From Theocolax elegans (lineage: Eukaryota; Arthropoda; Insecta; Hymenoptera; Cerocephalidae): a stretch of DNA of 64,000 bases. This document shows, one piece after another, positions 10,418 through 24,885 of the stretch. Position 1 is the stretch's first letter. The number at the start of each line of letters is the position of its first letter. Location of the stretch: assembly GCA_026168455.1 (NCBI GenBank), contig CM047425.1, forward strand, positions 95,731,580-95,795,579, written 5' to 3'. A model generated the notes under the pieces. That model saw nothing but the letters and a program-made list of their open reading frames with translations. It was not told where the DNA came from and did not search any database. The position numbers were made by a program, and so were the translations under genes.

Positions 10418-13400
10418 AAAAATAGATTGGCTGAGTTTTGGCAGTAGCAGTAATTAACTTTTAGTTTTATATAAATAATACTGGGTCAGTTAAACTTACT
10501 ACGCTATAAATTAATTTATCATATTTATTAAATATTACTGCAATATTAAGATATAATAACGTTTTAATACTTTAAGACACTTGGATGCAATTTATTTCTT
10601 CCAGTTTCGTTTTAAATTTAATTTAAAAATGTCAACTGCAACCCTTATTATTGCCGATGTGTTTGCTTGAAATTGAACTAAGTATTACACAATTAGATGA
10701 TTGGATTCATAATTACGTTATATTAAACAAGTTATTTATATATAAAAGCTAGGCTTTTACATTTTAGGTACGAGCGTAACAATAACACTAAATAATAGTA
10801 CAAATTTTAAAAATATTCAAGTTAATTGATTAAAAATTGGCCGAGTTGTTATACTAACACTATCACGTACATACATAAATTTTAGGTGATGCCTTTTCAG
10901 GTAAAACTTCAATTTGATATCCTTATTAAAACGTACTTATATAATATACAATTTCTATTTTATAAAGAATTTTATCAAATTTTATTTAATTCTTTTTAAA
11001 TAATGTTCACTTAAAACAATTACAAGTGTTTCAAATTTAATTAAAAGTAACACAATTAAAAATTAAATTTATTTACCTCGTCATTCGTAAAAGGAATACT
11101 CGTACACTAATCTTTGATTAAAATTTTCACGTACTTGCTTATAAATCAAGTTTAGACTAGTTCAAACAATTTCAAGCAATAACTATACAGCTTTGGAAGG
11201 GAGAAGTAGAGATACATGTATAGTGTGCAGCAGATGGAAAGGGAAGGTAGGGAATAACAGAGGGCAACTGGAGAATAGAATGGTATACAACGGGGGTAGC
11301 AAGCCGCGGCACGAGATCGATACTATGAGACAGAGAGGTAAGGGGAGAGAACAGAAAACAGAGAAAGGTATAGATATATACGAAACCGTACCTACGATTA
11401 CGGACATATATATATATAAAAGTATAACGTTGTATGAGGATAAAGAGAAAAAAGCATGTAGAAAAATCATTCGGGTAAAGCATTACTCTTCATTGTATAG
11501 AGAATCGTTATGGGTATACATACAAAGTTAACGTATCGGCCATTTTTGTAAAGCAGATTATTATCCGTGAACTATGAATCATATAATAATGATTCATTGG
11601 TGTATAATATTAATTTAAGAATTAAGTGTACGAAATAAAATTTAGAAATTCAACGTTTACTTAACATAAAAAAAACAGACAATGGAAATATATAACATTC
11701 GTAAAGCAACATATTTCACTGCACTTCATCACCAGGCACACTAATCGAAAGTGCAAGTTTAACACTATACGAAAGACAAGAGCAAGATAAATAAACTTGA
11801 GAAGGTTCTCAAAAAGGTCCGAAAGTAACAAGAAGAAAAATCGAGCGTAAAAGAATAGGGTGGGAAATAACGTAATGGTGTGCGAGAATGTGAGAGAAAA
11901 TAAAGGGGCGCAAAGAATTGCACTTATAAGACAGGGACGGTCACGCTCGCGATTCCAACCCCGTGGACGATTTTCCAACTACCCTCGGTGTCATTGGCCT
12001 CTAGCGCAATCTTCCTTGCTCCTTAAGTCATTGAGACAGGCAATCAGCACCTCGACATTCGCTGCCTGCGCCGATCTAACTCACCGGAAAATTATATGAC
12101 TTCGCCGAGATTCTTTTTATATAAACGTGCATCCTTTAACTCGTAAGAGATAACGATTATCGCTCATTTTTCTCTTACCCATAATCTGTGAAAGCATTTA
12201 TCTTTTGACCTTAAAAACTTATAAAAAATAAATGTCGCAGCCTTATCGTTATTTATACTCTTTTTTTCATTAACTTCTAGATAATATTGGAATTCGGGAG
12301 TAGTAACTTTATTATAATTTTATTTCCTTTTGTTTAAAAACATATTTTTAGTTAAATTAAGTATCGTTTTAATATTATTAATTTGATAATTTTAATTTAT
12401 GTAAAGATCACTTAAATATATATTTTTTAATATATTATATAATAAAATAACATAGTAGAAATGTAAAATTTGAAGGTTAAATAAAACTCGAATTTGGCCA
12501 TTAATTGGGCACTCTTTGGGTATTTTATGACACTTGGCCAATTTTTGGCTTAAAAAACGTTACATTAATGGTCAGATTTCTAGTACAAGGGATGTTACAA
12601 AATTTTTACCTGAGGAAAGTTTTTTTGCTCCCGTTTTAATTCACGCGATCGATGAGAAACGTCGTCTCACTACCACCCGGAAATTGGCCCACTTTTCCAA
12701 CACTGCCTAAGCAAATTGTCCACTTACAGCTTGAAAAATGGTTCCGATTTCCAGCAATCGCCAGGAAAGGATAGATGTTAATTTGCTCGTAAAAGAGTTA
12801 TTACCTTTATTCATTCAGTTTGATACTATATATGTTTTGTTAATAGTGCTTCTAACACAAATAATATTAGTTAACATATAAAAAACCTAGCAGCGTTGAA
12901 CTAAAGGAAAGCAAATTTTTATTCCTCAATTATGATAAATTATGCAACTATTTCAATTTAATAAGGTTGTATAATAATTACTTTACGTAAGTGAAAGTTA
13001 AGTAAATTAGAATTTAGTTTGTACATGTATTATTAAAAGATTATATTTACTGTTATTTATCGTGCCAAGTGAAAGTGATAAATTTATATATTTATTTGCC
13101 AATTTCCATAAAAGTATATTAAATAGAAAGTCTCTATTATATACTTTGTTTTTTTTCGCTTGCCTTACATTATTTTTTATTTAATAAATACAAAATGGCT
13201 GTATCTAATAAATAGTTCCTGTTCGCATTACGTTAATTAATCTCGTCTTTTGATGTGTTAATTTATAATTAAATTAAATTTATAATTAAAAATGAATAAA
13301 ATAAATTTGAATACCGAAGAAAACAGGATTTCTATGGCTAAGCTAAATATTACGTGTACTAAAATTTTTAATATGCTCAGTCGTCAAATTGAATACAAGC

Positions 13401-14091
13401 TCATCAAATTAAGAAAAACTAGTCCTTACATTTAAATAATTAAACGTGTTAACAAAATAAAGAAGAAAACAAGGTTGTTTACACTCTATAAACTCGAGTA
13501 ACAAGTTTTCAGCTACCTCATGAATGTATCTAATACATAGTCAAAATATTATTTCTTATAGCTGCATTTTGAGTTTAGTATAATTATCTTTAAAAATACA
13601 TTAAAAATATTGATATGATACAATTTAATTTTAAATAATGTACAATAACTTGTATTATTATTTCGTAAATTGAGAACATCGAAATAATGTATAAACGTAA
13701 TAATTAAACCAACTAGAGTATAGCAGACTAACACAAATAAATTCTACTTGTAAAGGACGGTACTTAAAAACTCTTTGAAACCTCAAATACGCTTCGTTTG
13801 ATAACAATGCGCGCAGGTACGTAACAAGAAAAAAATAAGATAAAGGAACTGTTTCTCTTCTCACAATGCAGTTTCTCGCGTTCTTTCCCTCTTGTATCCT
13901 CCCTTAACAAGCGTACACGGTTCCGATGGAACGGCAAGGAAAAATTTTATAATTAATAAGCCACTCGAATGGAAAGAAGCGAGAGGAAAGTCGAATGTCA
14001 GGGAAATTGTGAAACTCTTTGAGGGGAAACGAAGACGCGCTACTACGGGAGGGTCCGGACCTAATGAATTTAAAGAGAGAACGAAGAGAGT

Positions 14092-14096
<5 letters not shown>

Positions 14097-14129
<33 letters not shown>
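14097..14129. repeat. (AG)n microsatellite
   Basis: About 16 AG units following a purine-rich stretch. Confidence 0.95.
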
Positions 14130-14133
<4 letters not shown>

Positions 14134-14512
14134 GCGAGAAAGGGACGCCTTGACGAGGGTTCTTCTCTACCTAATTAGTTCCCTAACCATAAAAGTTAAA
14201 AACCTGCAAAAATCATTTTTGTTAAATTTGTACGTGTGGATAATGATCCAAAAGTATAACAAAATCTTACATTTGTGATTGTATTAATTTAAGCATACAA
14301 TTTTTAAAATTCATTTAAGCTTCTTATTTCACTTTTCTAATTAAATGTTATACAAACTTTTAATTGAAGAAATTTTTATTTTACAAAGCAGTACAGATAT
14401 ATAAATAAGTTTATTAAGTATTTAAACATAATTATCGACTTTATCATAAAGTGTAATGTTATTGGATGACTATTTTACAAGTTTTTACTCTATATATTTT
14501 ACTATAGATTCT

Positions 14513-14534
14513 ATATACTATCAAGATAGTATAT
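14513..14534. repeat. 22-nt near-palindrome
   Basis: ATATACTATC and GATAGTATAT are perfect inverse complements separated by two A residues. No function is assigned. Confidence 0.6.
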
Positions 14535-16572
14535 TATGAATGTTAATTGTTTTATAAAGGGATTGAACAATGGCAGATAGTAATACAAGAGCGTTGTGTG
14601 TATACCTTTTATTATTTGTTGTACACAAGCATAAAATTGCAATGAACAAGTAATTACAATTTTTATGTTAGTTAGATTTGATCCATTGTTTACTAAGATC
14701 AAATACGTTAGGAAATAAAAAAACCAATGACTAAGACAGTACAGCGACCTAAAACCCATAAAAAATTGTGGAAAAGACAGAATGACGAATTTTACCGAAG
14801 ATATACCTACGAGAAAAACAAACAGACAAACATTGAACTGAGACAAAAATTTTGCGCGTGGGTCTCGTCCTTTCCCGTCCACACGTTTCTTGGAAATGAA
14901 GGTCGTTTTATGATCAGCCGTGTGAAAATGAGACTGAGAAGAGTAGTGGTACTACCAATCGATGCGACGATCACTTTTACGATGGTTTTACTGAAATCTT
15001 CGTCAGATTACTAGAAGCGTAATCGTGAGAAACCGTATAAGCATCTTTTTTTTATTACAAATTTATCGATCTATATATATTGTAAAATTACCAATCATTC
15101 AGTGCAATGTTAGTATTTTGAAACGTTATTCTCATTAAATATCGCTTATAAACTTATGAGTTAAATATATTCAGTTTACGACACTTGCTATTTTTAAACG
15201 CACGAATTGCTCAATTCAACTTCCGAATACAAAATTGACTCCCACGCAGTCGTAGGTGTAGACCAAGGAATTCACGCGTGTAAATACAGCTGCAATGAGG
15301 AATTGAATTTTTGGTTTACATAATTGAGAGCGTGAAGCTATCAATTACGCCAACGCAATATTGTAGTTCCGAAATAAATTATTTTTTGGAATAAGCGTAG
15401 AAATCTTCTTAAATATATGCCTTAAAAAGAAAATCTGCTTTCTTTAATGTGATTCCTTTAGAATCAAGAGTAATTCGTTTCATTATATAGATTACTGTTC
15501 TTTTTAAGTTGCTTTCCTTTTTTTTACAGAAATAATCCGTTTAGTTATTGAATCATTACTTTAGAGCAAGCCAATTTTCTTTTCAAGTCATAATTATAAG
15601 AAGAATGTCAGTTAGATAAAAAATCTATTTTTTTAGTTTATTTAGTTGATTTAATCACATAATATTGAGGTGAGCCATTGAAACATAAACTAATCGTTGA
15701 GGGTTATATTGTATAAACCAACGCGTATTATTAAATTGTAAATAATTCGAGCGAAAAGGAAATGCAGATATCGACACAAAGGAATAATATCTCCCAATCG
15801 AGACTGTGCTCATTTTAAATTCGAATTGCGTTTCTGCTACAGTTGGGACTTTAAGAATTTTACGCGTTCGCACTTTTCTTACGAGTGCCAGACAAACTGC
15901 TCTGTATTTGCATAATAATATTAAATTCTTTCCCGCGACAAAAAAAAAGAGATACGAAATGAGTCTGTAGAAGTGTATTCCCTGCAATGATGACATTCGC
16001 TACGTGTTCATTATGAGGTGAACATATATTACTGAAAGTAAGTGCAAAAAATGCTAAATAAGTTTATCCAACGAGGAAGTACTTTGTTTATTTATTCTGT
16101 ACAAGTGTAGTAAATTTATCAAGGATTACATTTGTTTTTGCACAATCAATTCTCAGATAATCTCGATTTATTGGTTAAAAAAACTTGAATATCGTTTCAA
16201 AATCAACTTCAATATAGTTTTAATTCTTAAGCAACAAATTTCTAACAAATAATGGAAGCTATTACTTATATAGTGTAGAAATAATAAGTTGTTTAAATGA
16301 ACTCAATAAATGAAGATAAAATTTGTTTTAGTTTGTTTGCTAGAATTGAAAAAGTAAAGAAAATATTATTTCTGAGACGTCTATTTTCAATAAAAGTTCA
16401 AATTTTTCGCTTAACTTTTGAATTCTTCTATACGCTTATCACTCCCAAGAATTCCCATGATATCTACGAATTCTATAAAAATACCTTGATAAAGTTTCTG
16501 AAACACTTGTTACTTTTTTAATGTAATTAAACTGTCACGAAGTTAGCCATTACGATCAATAACGTCTTGCAG

Positions 16573-16821
16573 AAGTGCAAAGAAAATCATGGATGATCAA
16601 GAGATCCAATCTACCGTGGAATCGATTCTCGGTCCTGATGCCAAGATCATCGACTGTGAGAAAAAATCGTGTGTAAAGGAAGAAGAGGTGCTGTTGATAA
16701 ACGGCGTACCGATAACACTCGACGAGCCTGATGGTATAGCTATACGCAAGGCCATGATAACGGGCCAGGTGCCGCCCTGCGACCTTCTCAACCGCATCCT
16801 CATTCGTGCTGGTATACAAAG
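16573..16821 (+). CDS. Coding exon with start codon, unrecognised protein
   Basis: An acceptor (GTCTTGCAG) ends at 16572. The ATG at 16589 opens a 77-codon reading frame that ends with a donor (CAAAG|GTACCTTAC) at 16821/16822. The peptide is acidic and well mixed (MDDQEIQSTVESILGPDAK and onward, with a CEKKSC motif and LLINGVPITLDEPDG). Codon use is clearly coding-like against AT-rich flanks. The exon ends two bases into a codon, and the exon at 20165 supplies the missing base, so the two join in frame as ...RAGIQR-VPVRLE. No signal peptide or membrane helix is visible. I do not recognise the family. The stretch before the ATG suggests that this is the second or a later exon, with non-coding exons further left. 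Confidence 0.65.
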
Positions 16822-19800
16822 GTACCTTACCCATCGTAATCATACGCTTACACTTTATTTACTACTCGCTTAACAACTGCCATAACTCTGTTTTCATAGA
16901 TCTATTTTGTTTGAGCTCGAAGTGAGTCAAGGTAGTGCGAGACAGTTTAATGAACTTATCTATATGCCGATAACGATAACGATCTTCTTAGTATTATTCT
17001 TATCTTGTCTTCAATTAGTTGTTTTCTATTATTTATTGATTGGAATTAATTTTGATCTTTAGAAACGATTCATTATCGTTATTTAGAGAAATATAAATAT
17101 AATATTAATTTATTAAGATAATTCAATATCATTTTGCTAAATAAACTTTGTTTACTTAACTTTTCAAAAGATTTAAATATTTAAGTAGAAAGTTAATAAT
17201 AAAGTATAGAGGTAAAACCCAACAAGTCTAAATTTGGAACACAAAAATGATTTCCTGTATACAAGACGCGCAACAATATAAAATATTATTACCGCATTCA
17301 ATTACTTCGAGCGTTAAAAATCATTTTCCATTTGAAACTAACCAACGCTTTCTCTTGATACAGTAAAAAAAATCTGTCCGAACGTTTTGTCGATCGATCG
17401 AGCACATCCTCTATCCATCTCGACTTCCTCCACGGACAACATGCATTAACCCGTCGACATAAATCGAAGGTATCGGTTTTCGCGCGAGGCAACCTCGTAA
17501 AACTCGTAACTCTTGGGTATACCTTTAATATGAATTACTTTGTCGCATAGGGGCTTCGCGCTATTATACATCGACAAAAGAAAATAACGGAGTCAAAAGG
17601 CTACTTTTAGTGTTCAAGACTTTTAGTGATCGAAGTCACACGCGACAAACGTGATCCGATCTTATAAGAGCTAACAAAACGCAAATTGCATTTTAATATC
17701 TCGCGTGTTTCTTTTTCCGATGATCTTTGGTTTATATTTACACAATCTTTGGAACCTGACGATTCGAGCGATGCGGAATGTAAATTAACAGCATAAATTT
17801 AATACTCAGGTTCTTTTCCTCGTTTATTTAATTTTCGCGATCTTTAAATGCACGGAATTACGCAGAATGTTTGATGAATGGAATGATAGAAATATCGGAG
17901 TAATAATTTATTAAGATAATACATAGTTCTTTAGTTTTTATTGTTGTTTTAAAAGGAAAAAATAATACATGTCGTATTCTTTTTAGTTGGTAACGTGTCG
18001 ACGGATATCTAATTTATCTTTAATTCGTTATTTAAATTTTAGTATTTTCACTTTTATAGTATCGTAATAATGTTATCGTGTGTTAAGAAGAATCTTATTT
18101 ATTTTTAAATTTATTCTACTTTTGCATTGTGAAACCCTTTTATGAATATCATATTATAACGTGTACCGCTTACAAAGTAAAGCCCGTAAAGTTGGAACGT
18201 ATTCAGTTTCTAAAACTAAATAATTAATTAATTATAAAAATATAAGGAACTTGACGGGATTTTGTTATACAATCTACATTTTTCGTTATAATTATATTTT
18301 ACATTTATATTACTATTTGTATATTACATAAATCTTGTACGCATTAAAATTAAAACCGTGGAAACTCAAACAAAAATAGTAAATTAATAATTTAAAATGT
18401 ATTTGCAAACGTATTTAAACATTTATAAAATAAATATTGGCGTAATAAAGAATTTGTAATCTAAATATTCTTCTGTATTGGAATGAATTCATCGTACTGG
18501 GAGTATTGTTGCTAGGAGTGCCGAACAAATAGAGTGACACTCTTGTTCGAATGACGCGGACATCGTAAAGTAGATAACGATTCGGTGCAGTGGTTGCACT
18601 TAAAATTTTGAGAGGAAAAGTCTTGTGTGCGAAGTCGAGCGGAAAGGGGATCCAGGAAATAGTTCGGACTGCTACAGAGCCGCGTGCGCAAAAGTCAACA
18701 ATAACTTTGGTAATGAGTTCTTGTGAATTTGAATTTCTTTCCCCGAGAGCTTCTCCGTAAAACTTTAGTTCTTCAAATAGTTTTTGAAAAGTGTAACGTT
18801 GTAAAAATCAAGATATTCGATTGTTGCATTATTATGAAAATTTTATGCATGCGCAGTTTTACTTGATTACGTATTGACCTTATATATTATGGAAGTTCAA
18901 GATTATTTTGACTCGAATCGAATTGAATTATTGGGACACGTCGGTAATTAATTATGTGATTTATCGATGTAAAATACATGTAGATGCGCTTATACATATT
19001 CATTAATGTACCGACCATATATTTTTTTCGTGATTATTAAAATTGATTCTTCGTAAAAAAATGTCAAGCCTACATCGTTTGCTTGTGTGTAATAGATTAT
19101 GTGGTACATGGAAATTAAAAACGCGCCGAAGGGAAAGCATCTGGTGGTCCCTAAATCACTCGAGTGCACGCGAACGCTCTAAATTTAGTTACTCTGAGAT
19201 TTTTGTGCTCCAAATCATCTGGACTTTCTCGTTCGCGTATAACAAATACATGCATCCTCCGTTTACATTGACTCGATCGATCCTGATATCAACAGAATTA
19301 ATATTATTATGTAGAAAATCATAATCAAAATGGGAATTTGTTGATTTTTTATCATAAACAAATTATAAAATCACGTACGTTGTTTATTTAAATTGATTGT
19401 TTTTTACTTATAATATATGCAAAGAAAATTTGTTTAATGTATAATACATTATTAGAAAATACAAAGGCATAAATAAATGTCTAATCTGCTTTAGAATGTC
19501 GCAATAATTGTTTTAAAACAAGTAAGTCAAGTAAATAATTGAAAATTAAATGAGTATAACGGTTACAACGATACAGGAAACTGTAAGATATCCTGTGTTT
19601 TCTTAATAATACAGGAAACTCAATCAATTTTAAAATATCGAGAAAAATGCGACGACTTTAACATTAAACAAGCTACAAATTGACACATACATCAATGTTA
19701 TGTTTTATAATAATTTTACCATACTTGAGGAAACGAGTACGTTAACTTGCACTTAGACAGAATAAAATTGTTTTAAAGTCTATTTGTTTTTTAATAGAAA

Positions 19801-20164
19801 AAGTAGTGTATTGAAAAATTGCTTTAATGAGTCTTTTCCTACTAGGAAAGCAATTATCAATTAATACAAGTGATTTCTATTAAGTAGAAAGCCGTCTGAG
19901 AGTCGGAATTAACAAAACTGTTTATATAGTCATTAAAAGTAAAAGTAGAATAATTAAATAAATTATGAAATTTTGATGTTTTTACATTGTAAAGCAACGT
20001 AATTATTATACATTTATTTTTCTCGTACGATTCATTTTGAAAGAAGTAAGTAAATGAACGTTATCACGGTAAATCATCAAAATCCCAATTTGAATTGCAA
20101 ATAGCAAAACAAATAATATAGTGTACCGAGAGACAATCTCAACTAAATTCTTATTATCCTAAAG
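16822..20164 (+). other. Predicted intron, 3.3 kb
   Basis: Spliced between the two phase-matched exons. It contains a GC-richer block at 18480-18710 with a small hairpin (CGAACAA/TTGTTCG) that could be an alternative first exon or an enhancer. The rest is AT-rich with no exon that I can support. Confidence 0.5.
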
Positions 20165-20594
20165 GGTGCCAGTGCGATTGGAGACATCTCTAAACGTGAA
20201 ATCCTCGGTGGTAACAAAAGAAGAAGTAACCGTTTCCCGTGACGGTAAAATCATTGACGAGCGAAGCCGCGAGACGAAAGAGAACAACAGCTATTCATCG
20301 ACAACAAGCGAGATCTGGGAACCAATCGGTGTAATCCAACGACCTCGAAATCTAAAACCTTTCGATAGTTCGGATGAATCGAGACCCAATTCGAATGCAA
20401 GTTCGGACCAGGGATACACTACTAATACGAGTAGCAACAACGTCTTGAGGGAACGTGGACGTGGTACTGGGACAAGCGAATCAGCAGATTCACCAGGCAA
20501 CTGTTGTCTAACTGCTCTAGCTGGTTTAGGACTACATTCCGGCCGAGATCGTGTCGACGGAGAAGTTACTGGACTGAACAACACGACTTCTGCG
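20165..20594 (+). CDS. Internal coding exon, Ser-rich unrecognised protein
   Basis: 430 nt from an acceptor (TTATTATCCTAAAG) to a strong donor (TCTGCG|GTAAGAG). Apart from the first base, which completes an Arg codon, it reads 143 codons and ends in phase 0. The peptide begins VPVRLETSLNVKSS, contains EEVTVSRDGKIIDERSRE, then a Ser/Asn/Thr-rich low-complexity region (SNASSDQGYTTNTSSNN) and a short hydrophobic patch (CCLTALAGLGL). This is typical of an intrinsically disordered scaffold or cytoskeletal protein, but I cannot name it. If the intron is retained, the frame stops seven codons further at 20613-20615. The downstream partner must enter in phase 0. Confidence 0.65.
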
Positions 20595-23500
20595 GTAAGA
20601 GATGCTACTGGGTGATACTAGATGACGCGCCTTCGACGGGCTTTTCGGCGCTCTTGGATCGCTTTTCCGAGCTGCTTCGAATTCTCGTCTTCGTTTTTTC
20701 GACTAGTTTATTACATATATAATATGCATATTTAGATACTTTTTACTGACATTTATTTAATGTGATTAAAATGTGTGTCATGATACTAGTCATTTTTTAA
20801 TATGTCATGTCGTATTTAATATATTTACATATAAATATATATATATATATATATACATTATTAAAAATTTTAATAAATAATTTCGCTCTTCTGGTGAATT
20901 ATTTACTTTTCATACGACTGTCTTTTTTATTTTTCATTTAAATTTTATCACAGTCATCACAAATGTTTCGTGCACTTTTATTCTATTTACACAAATATTT
21001 TACTTATATGCGTTAAATACATATTTTTCACTTTTTTCGATCACTTACCCCATTGTTTAATACTTGCATTTTTATACTAAATGTGTGTCAGTGTGTTTGA
21101 TTTTTTATTACTGATTAGTTTTTTTAATATTAGTTTGTTTTTATAATTTCTAAAATATTGTAGAGTATTCGTGTGTAATTAGAATTATGTATAAGAATAC
21201 TTTTTATTTCGATCTACAAATTTATTAACTATCATTTTTCACGTATTATTGTTTTACATACACGGAGAAGAAGGTTGTAGTAAAAATTACTATGTTGTAT
21301 ACTAACATTTACTAGAAGATTTAGAAAAATTTAACGCATGCATGTGCAGCAAATATTAATAGACCTCTAGTCAATTTTTCCATAAAACTTTGTGTTCTTT
21401 ATAATTTGTCAAGACTGTTTTCCGATTACTCATTAATGTAATATTTACTATAAGTTTTTCTTCGTATATACAGATTTATATATTAATAATAATTATACAA
21501 TTATTATAAATAAGTATGAAGCTAACGATTGGCTTCTTTATCACGTAATAGATAGCATACTATTCTTATAACTTTTGATAAAGTATAAACTAAATTAAAA
21601 GTATTTTTACCCCTTAATGCAATAGAAAGTATTTTCATATAATACATAAATAAAGATACTTGTACTAGTTTAACTTTCTTCTTTTTATATTATCGCTCTT
21701 TATATTTATTGTTTTTTTGTTTTATAGCAGCATAATTCATACGAATAAATCATACAGATGAATCATTGCTACAAAGAGCAGTGTTGAAAGCAATCTATAA
21801 TGATTAGTCCATCAAAAATAATAAGTTATTTCAATTATAACATTGTTTCTTGTACACGTATGAGTCGAAGTAAATTGAAATTAAATTACCGAAATAATGT
21901 ATTTATTATCAATCTAACGTTTTTGGGTTGTGAGTTACTTACTTAATATATGCATACAGTAGCTGTTTTTAATTGCACTTGAAATCAATACTGGTGTTGT
22001 TAAGTAGATCATAAAATCATAGTAAATGACTAATTTATTAATACTTATTACTTGATGGTACATCATTAGCAATTTAAGATATGATAAATTTAACGTGTTG
22101 GTTCTTCCATTAATAAGATATTATATGCAAATTTTAAAATTAAGTCTAATATCATAAGAAAGATTTAAATTGATAAAAATTAGAAAAAAATTTACTCTCT
22201 TTTATTTCTATATTAAACAATAATAATGGTTTGAGTAATATTTTGACAATAATAGAGATAACACATATATTCCTCTATATTATCAGTATACTGATCAAGA
22301 GCATACTGATCCCAAAATAAGTAAGGTTTTATTCAATTTCCCAAAACAGCAAAAGTTCTTCGAGTTTTTTCGCGAATCGATGCACCTCTAGAGCAGGGTT
22401 AAGATACGAGTGCCATCCCCACGTGGAGAAAAAAAAGTAGAGTTCGTGCTCGGCAAACTCAAGCAACCTGTTCCCCTTTTCCAGCGTCCCCGTCGATGTC
22501 TCGGTCTGTTATGGACATCCTCAACCCTGCGCGCGCAGGTTACACACAGGCGGCGTCGGAAAAACGAGCGCTCACGTTCTCATGAGTAATATACACGGTC
22601 GCTGAGGTCGCGGCTCTCCTACGTACTACCTTGCAGTCTTTCTCTTTCGATTTTTTTTTGCCAACTTTTTTGAGCGTACGAGATTCTTCTTCTTCCGCTG
22701 TCTTATCTATCACGATTTTCGCTGGAAGTCTTCTGAATTGCAATTGAGATTGGCTAGGTACTTCCTAAAACTGACGTGTTTATTGTGAACCATACGAGAT
22801 TTCGTTAACTATTTACTAATTTTTTTGTTCCAAGGAGTCTGCGTGATAACCAATGTTTCAACAATTAAATCTATAGGTTGATAATGTTGTTTATCATGAT
22901 TGATGTACGTATCAATGGTGGATGATTCAAATTCATCATACTATTTCCGTTAAAAATGAAGTGTTATTATGTGATACAGCTATAATTTCATAATCTATTT
23001 GCCCTTGTATTAAGATTAGCTCTATCTTCTAAGTTACTCGTAAATTATACGTGACAAGATTATGCTTGTTTTAAATTTCAAATACGCATTATTTCTGGTT
23101 AAGAGATTTAAATAATTTTATATAATTATTGATAATGAATTATAATATATATTTCATCATCAAAATTACTAAAGAATTAAAAAAATTATACTTAGAAAAA
23201 TGATAGTTTTCACCGTATATGTGTAGCTAATATCTAAAAACTACGTAACAATACAAAGATTAATGTATTGTGTAAATAGAAACAATATCATATGATTTTT
23301 TATAACGTGTATGTTTATTTATATTCGTATAGTTTGTGTTATTCTCTGGTTTGTGGGATTCCCATGTAGTTATTTTTAGTAAGATATTAGTGAACATGAT
23401 CCTTCGATTTCAGTGACATATAGTTGCCGCACTGAATATTTGATAAACCAGATAAACGATACAGTACTTCTCATCATGATAAAGTTCAAGTGCTATAGAT

Positions 23501-24674
23501 GTTGTTATCGATTTACAATAGAACTACTATTGGTTGATAAAGTAGAATATCTCTTTTGGTCACAGTTAAGTAGATATCTTCTTTACCGACGCACGGTTAG
23601 CTACCGATTGCTCCGAGTGCCACCATTTTGAAAGTTTGAAATTTCAAGCATCCGTGGGTAAAAAGCTTTCCAAAGGGACTGATGTTAACCGAGAAAGGGT
23701 TTTTACCGATTGTTTCCGAGACTCAGTCCTCGAGAACTTTGTTACCTGTGAGCAGCAGTACAGAGGGGTTAGAAGCTATTTTCTCGAGGAAACGAAAAGC
23801 TTTATCACCTGCTGTCTCGCAGTAAATTTCGCTGATCAACTCCCGTTAAATGGCGTTTATTACCCGGCACTCGTTCTTCCTTCGTCTTTTTAAAGGTAGT
23901 TTCCTCGTGCACGATACACGTTTTGTGCTTCAAGACGACCGAGGGGGCGGGAAATCTTTTACCCCTTCGTCTCGTGTTTCATTTATTTTTCGTTTTCTTC
24001 TTTGCAGTCTTACGTAGTTTCTTCCTTTATCGACGCTCGTATATTTTGAGGGCTCTATTCATTAAGATACTGCACGTCACCTTTGATTGTTACGACCTAA
24101 CGATAAAAACTCTCCGTTATTTGTGCAATACTTAGTCAATGTCGCTGTTTTGTATTGTCAACGTTTTTTTCCGTGGATAAATATATGATGCAACATGGGA
24201 AATTAAAGTGTAGCGTGCACTTTGACATAATGTACATGTAATTTTTTATTTGTCAACTTTAGAAGCTATACAAATTAAAATTATGTTAATAATAATTATA
24301 ACATCATAAAAAAAACAAATAAAAATATTGTGTGGACTGTTACACGTCATACTTATATTTGCTTTAATGTTCATGTGCAAATGACAGAAAACCAATTTTA
24401 TAACAAGTACCAATGTGTTGTTTAATATAATTCAAGGAGTTTGTAATTATGAATGAACTTCATTTAAAAAAATAAATGTCAGTTCCCATAGTTAATTCGC
24501 TCGACAATAGGATACCTGATGGTCGATCTTAAAGCAAGTACTATAGCGCCCATCGAAAAGTCAATTTGACAATCGTAGCTCCCAAGATCAAGTCGACCTG
24601 TCAATCTACGTAATCGTCATAAGGCGTTCCTCTACTCGGTACTTGGCCACTCTCGTGGTTATTCCATTTTTCAG
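20595..24674. other. Non-coding interval or intron
   Basis: Mostly AT-rich, with a short TA run near 20837-20856. A GC-rich block at 22370-22740 has lysine/glutamate-rich frames on the minus strand with weak splice borders. Another block at 23600-24130 holds short overlapping frames. I see no exon I would call. Confidence 0.45.
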
Positions 24675-24777
24675 GGGCGACGACGTCGCGTCAACTCGAC
24701 AGCCGTTGAAACGTGATCAGCCTGCTCGGCTTCATTTTTACGAGTGCGGGGGAGTCGGCGAGACACCTGAAAAAGCC
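24675..24777 (+). CDS. Candidate internal exon (alternative to 20165-20594)
   Basis: Acceptor CCATTTTTCAG ends at 24674, and the donor AAAGCC|GTAAGTCATC starts at 24778. The exon is open in one frame only if its first base completes a codon. It then encodes 34 residues (GDDVASTRQPLKRDQPARLH and onward) and ends in phase 0. Entry and exit phases equal those of the exon at 20165-20594, so it could replace that exon after the exon at 16573. It sits in a GC-rich block, where chance frames are common, so support is limited to the splice borders and phase. Confidence 0.3.
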
Positions 24778-24885
24778 GTAAGTCATCCGCCCGTCAGAGA
24801 CACGTTGTATCGAACGTGCTTCTCTCTCGTTTTGTCGAGTTCTTCTTAGTCCCCCCCCCCTCCTCTCTTCGATTCATTTCTGCAG

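Larger units (their letters stand above)
5749..16572. other. Gene-poor interval
   Basis: About 10.8 kb in which I find no exon with convincing splice borders. It alternates AT-rich stretches with short GC-richer or purine-rich blocks (5749-5830, 6540-6840, 7240-7780, 8880-9130, 9440-9720, 11190-11400, 11840-12100, 13840-14160). Such blocks may be regulatory. Open frames of 60-120 codons in these blocks have no recognisable domain and overlap frames on the other strand. Confidence 0.5.

Noticed and set aside
15520..15570. Acceptor-like TTTCCTTTTTTTTACAG
   Set aside because: Stops occur within eleven codons in all three frames and there is no donor.
22630..22732. A minus-strand exon candidate rich in Lys and Glu
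   Set aside because: The donor CAAG|GTAGTACG is acceptable, but the acceptor has no polypyrimidine tract and the peptide is low complexity.
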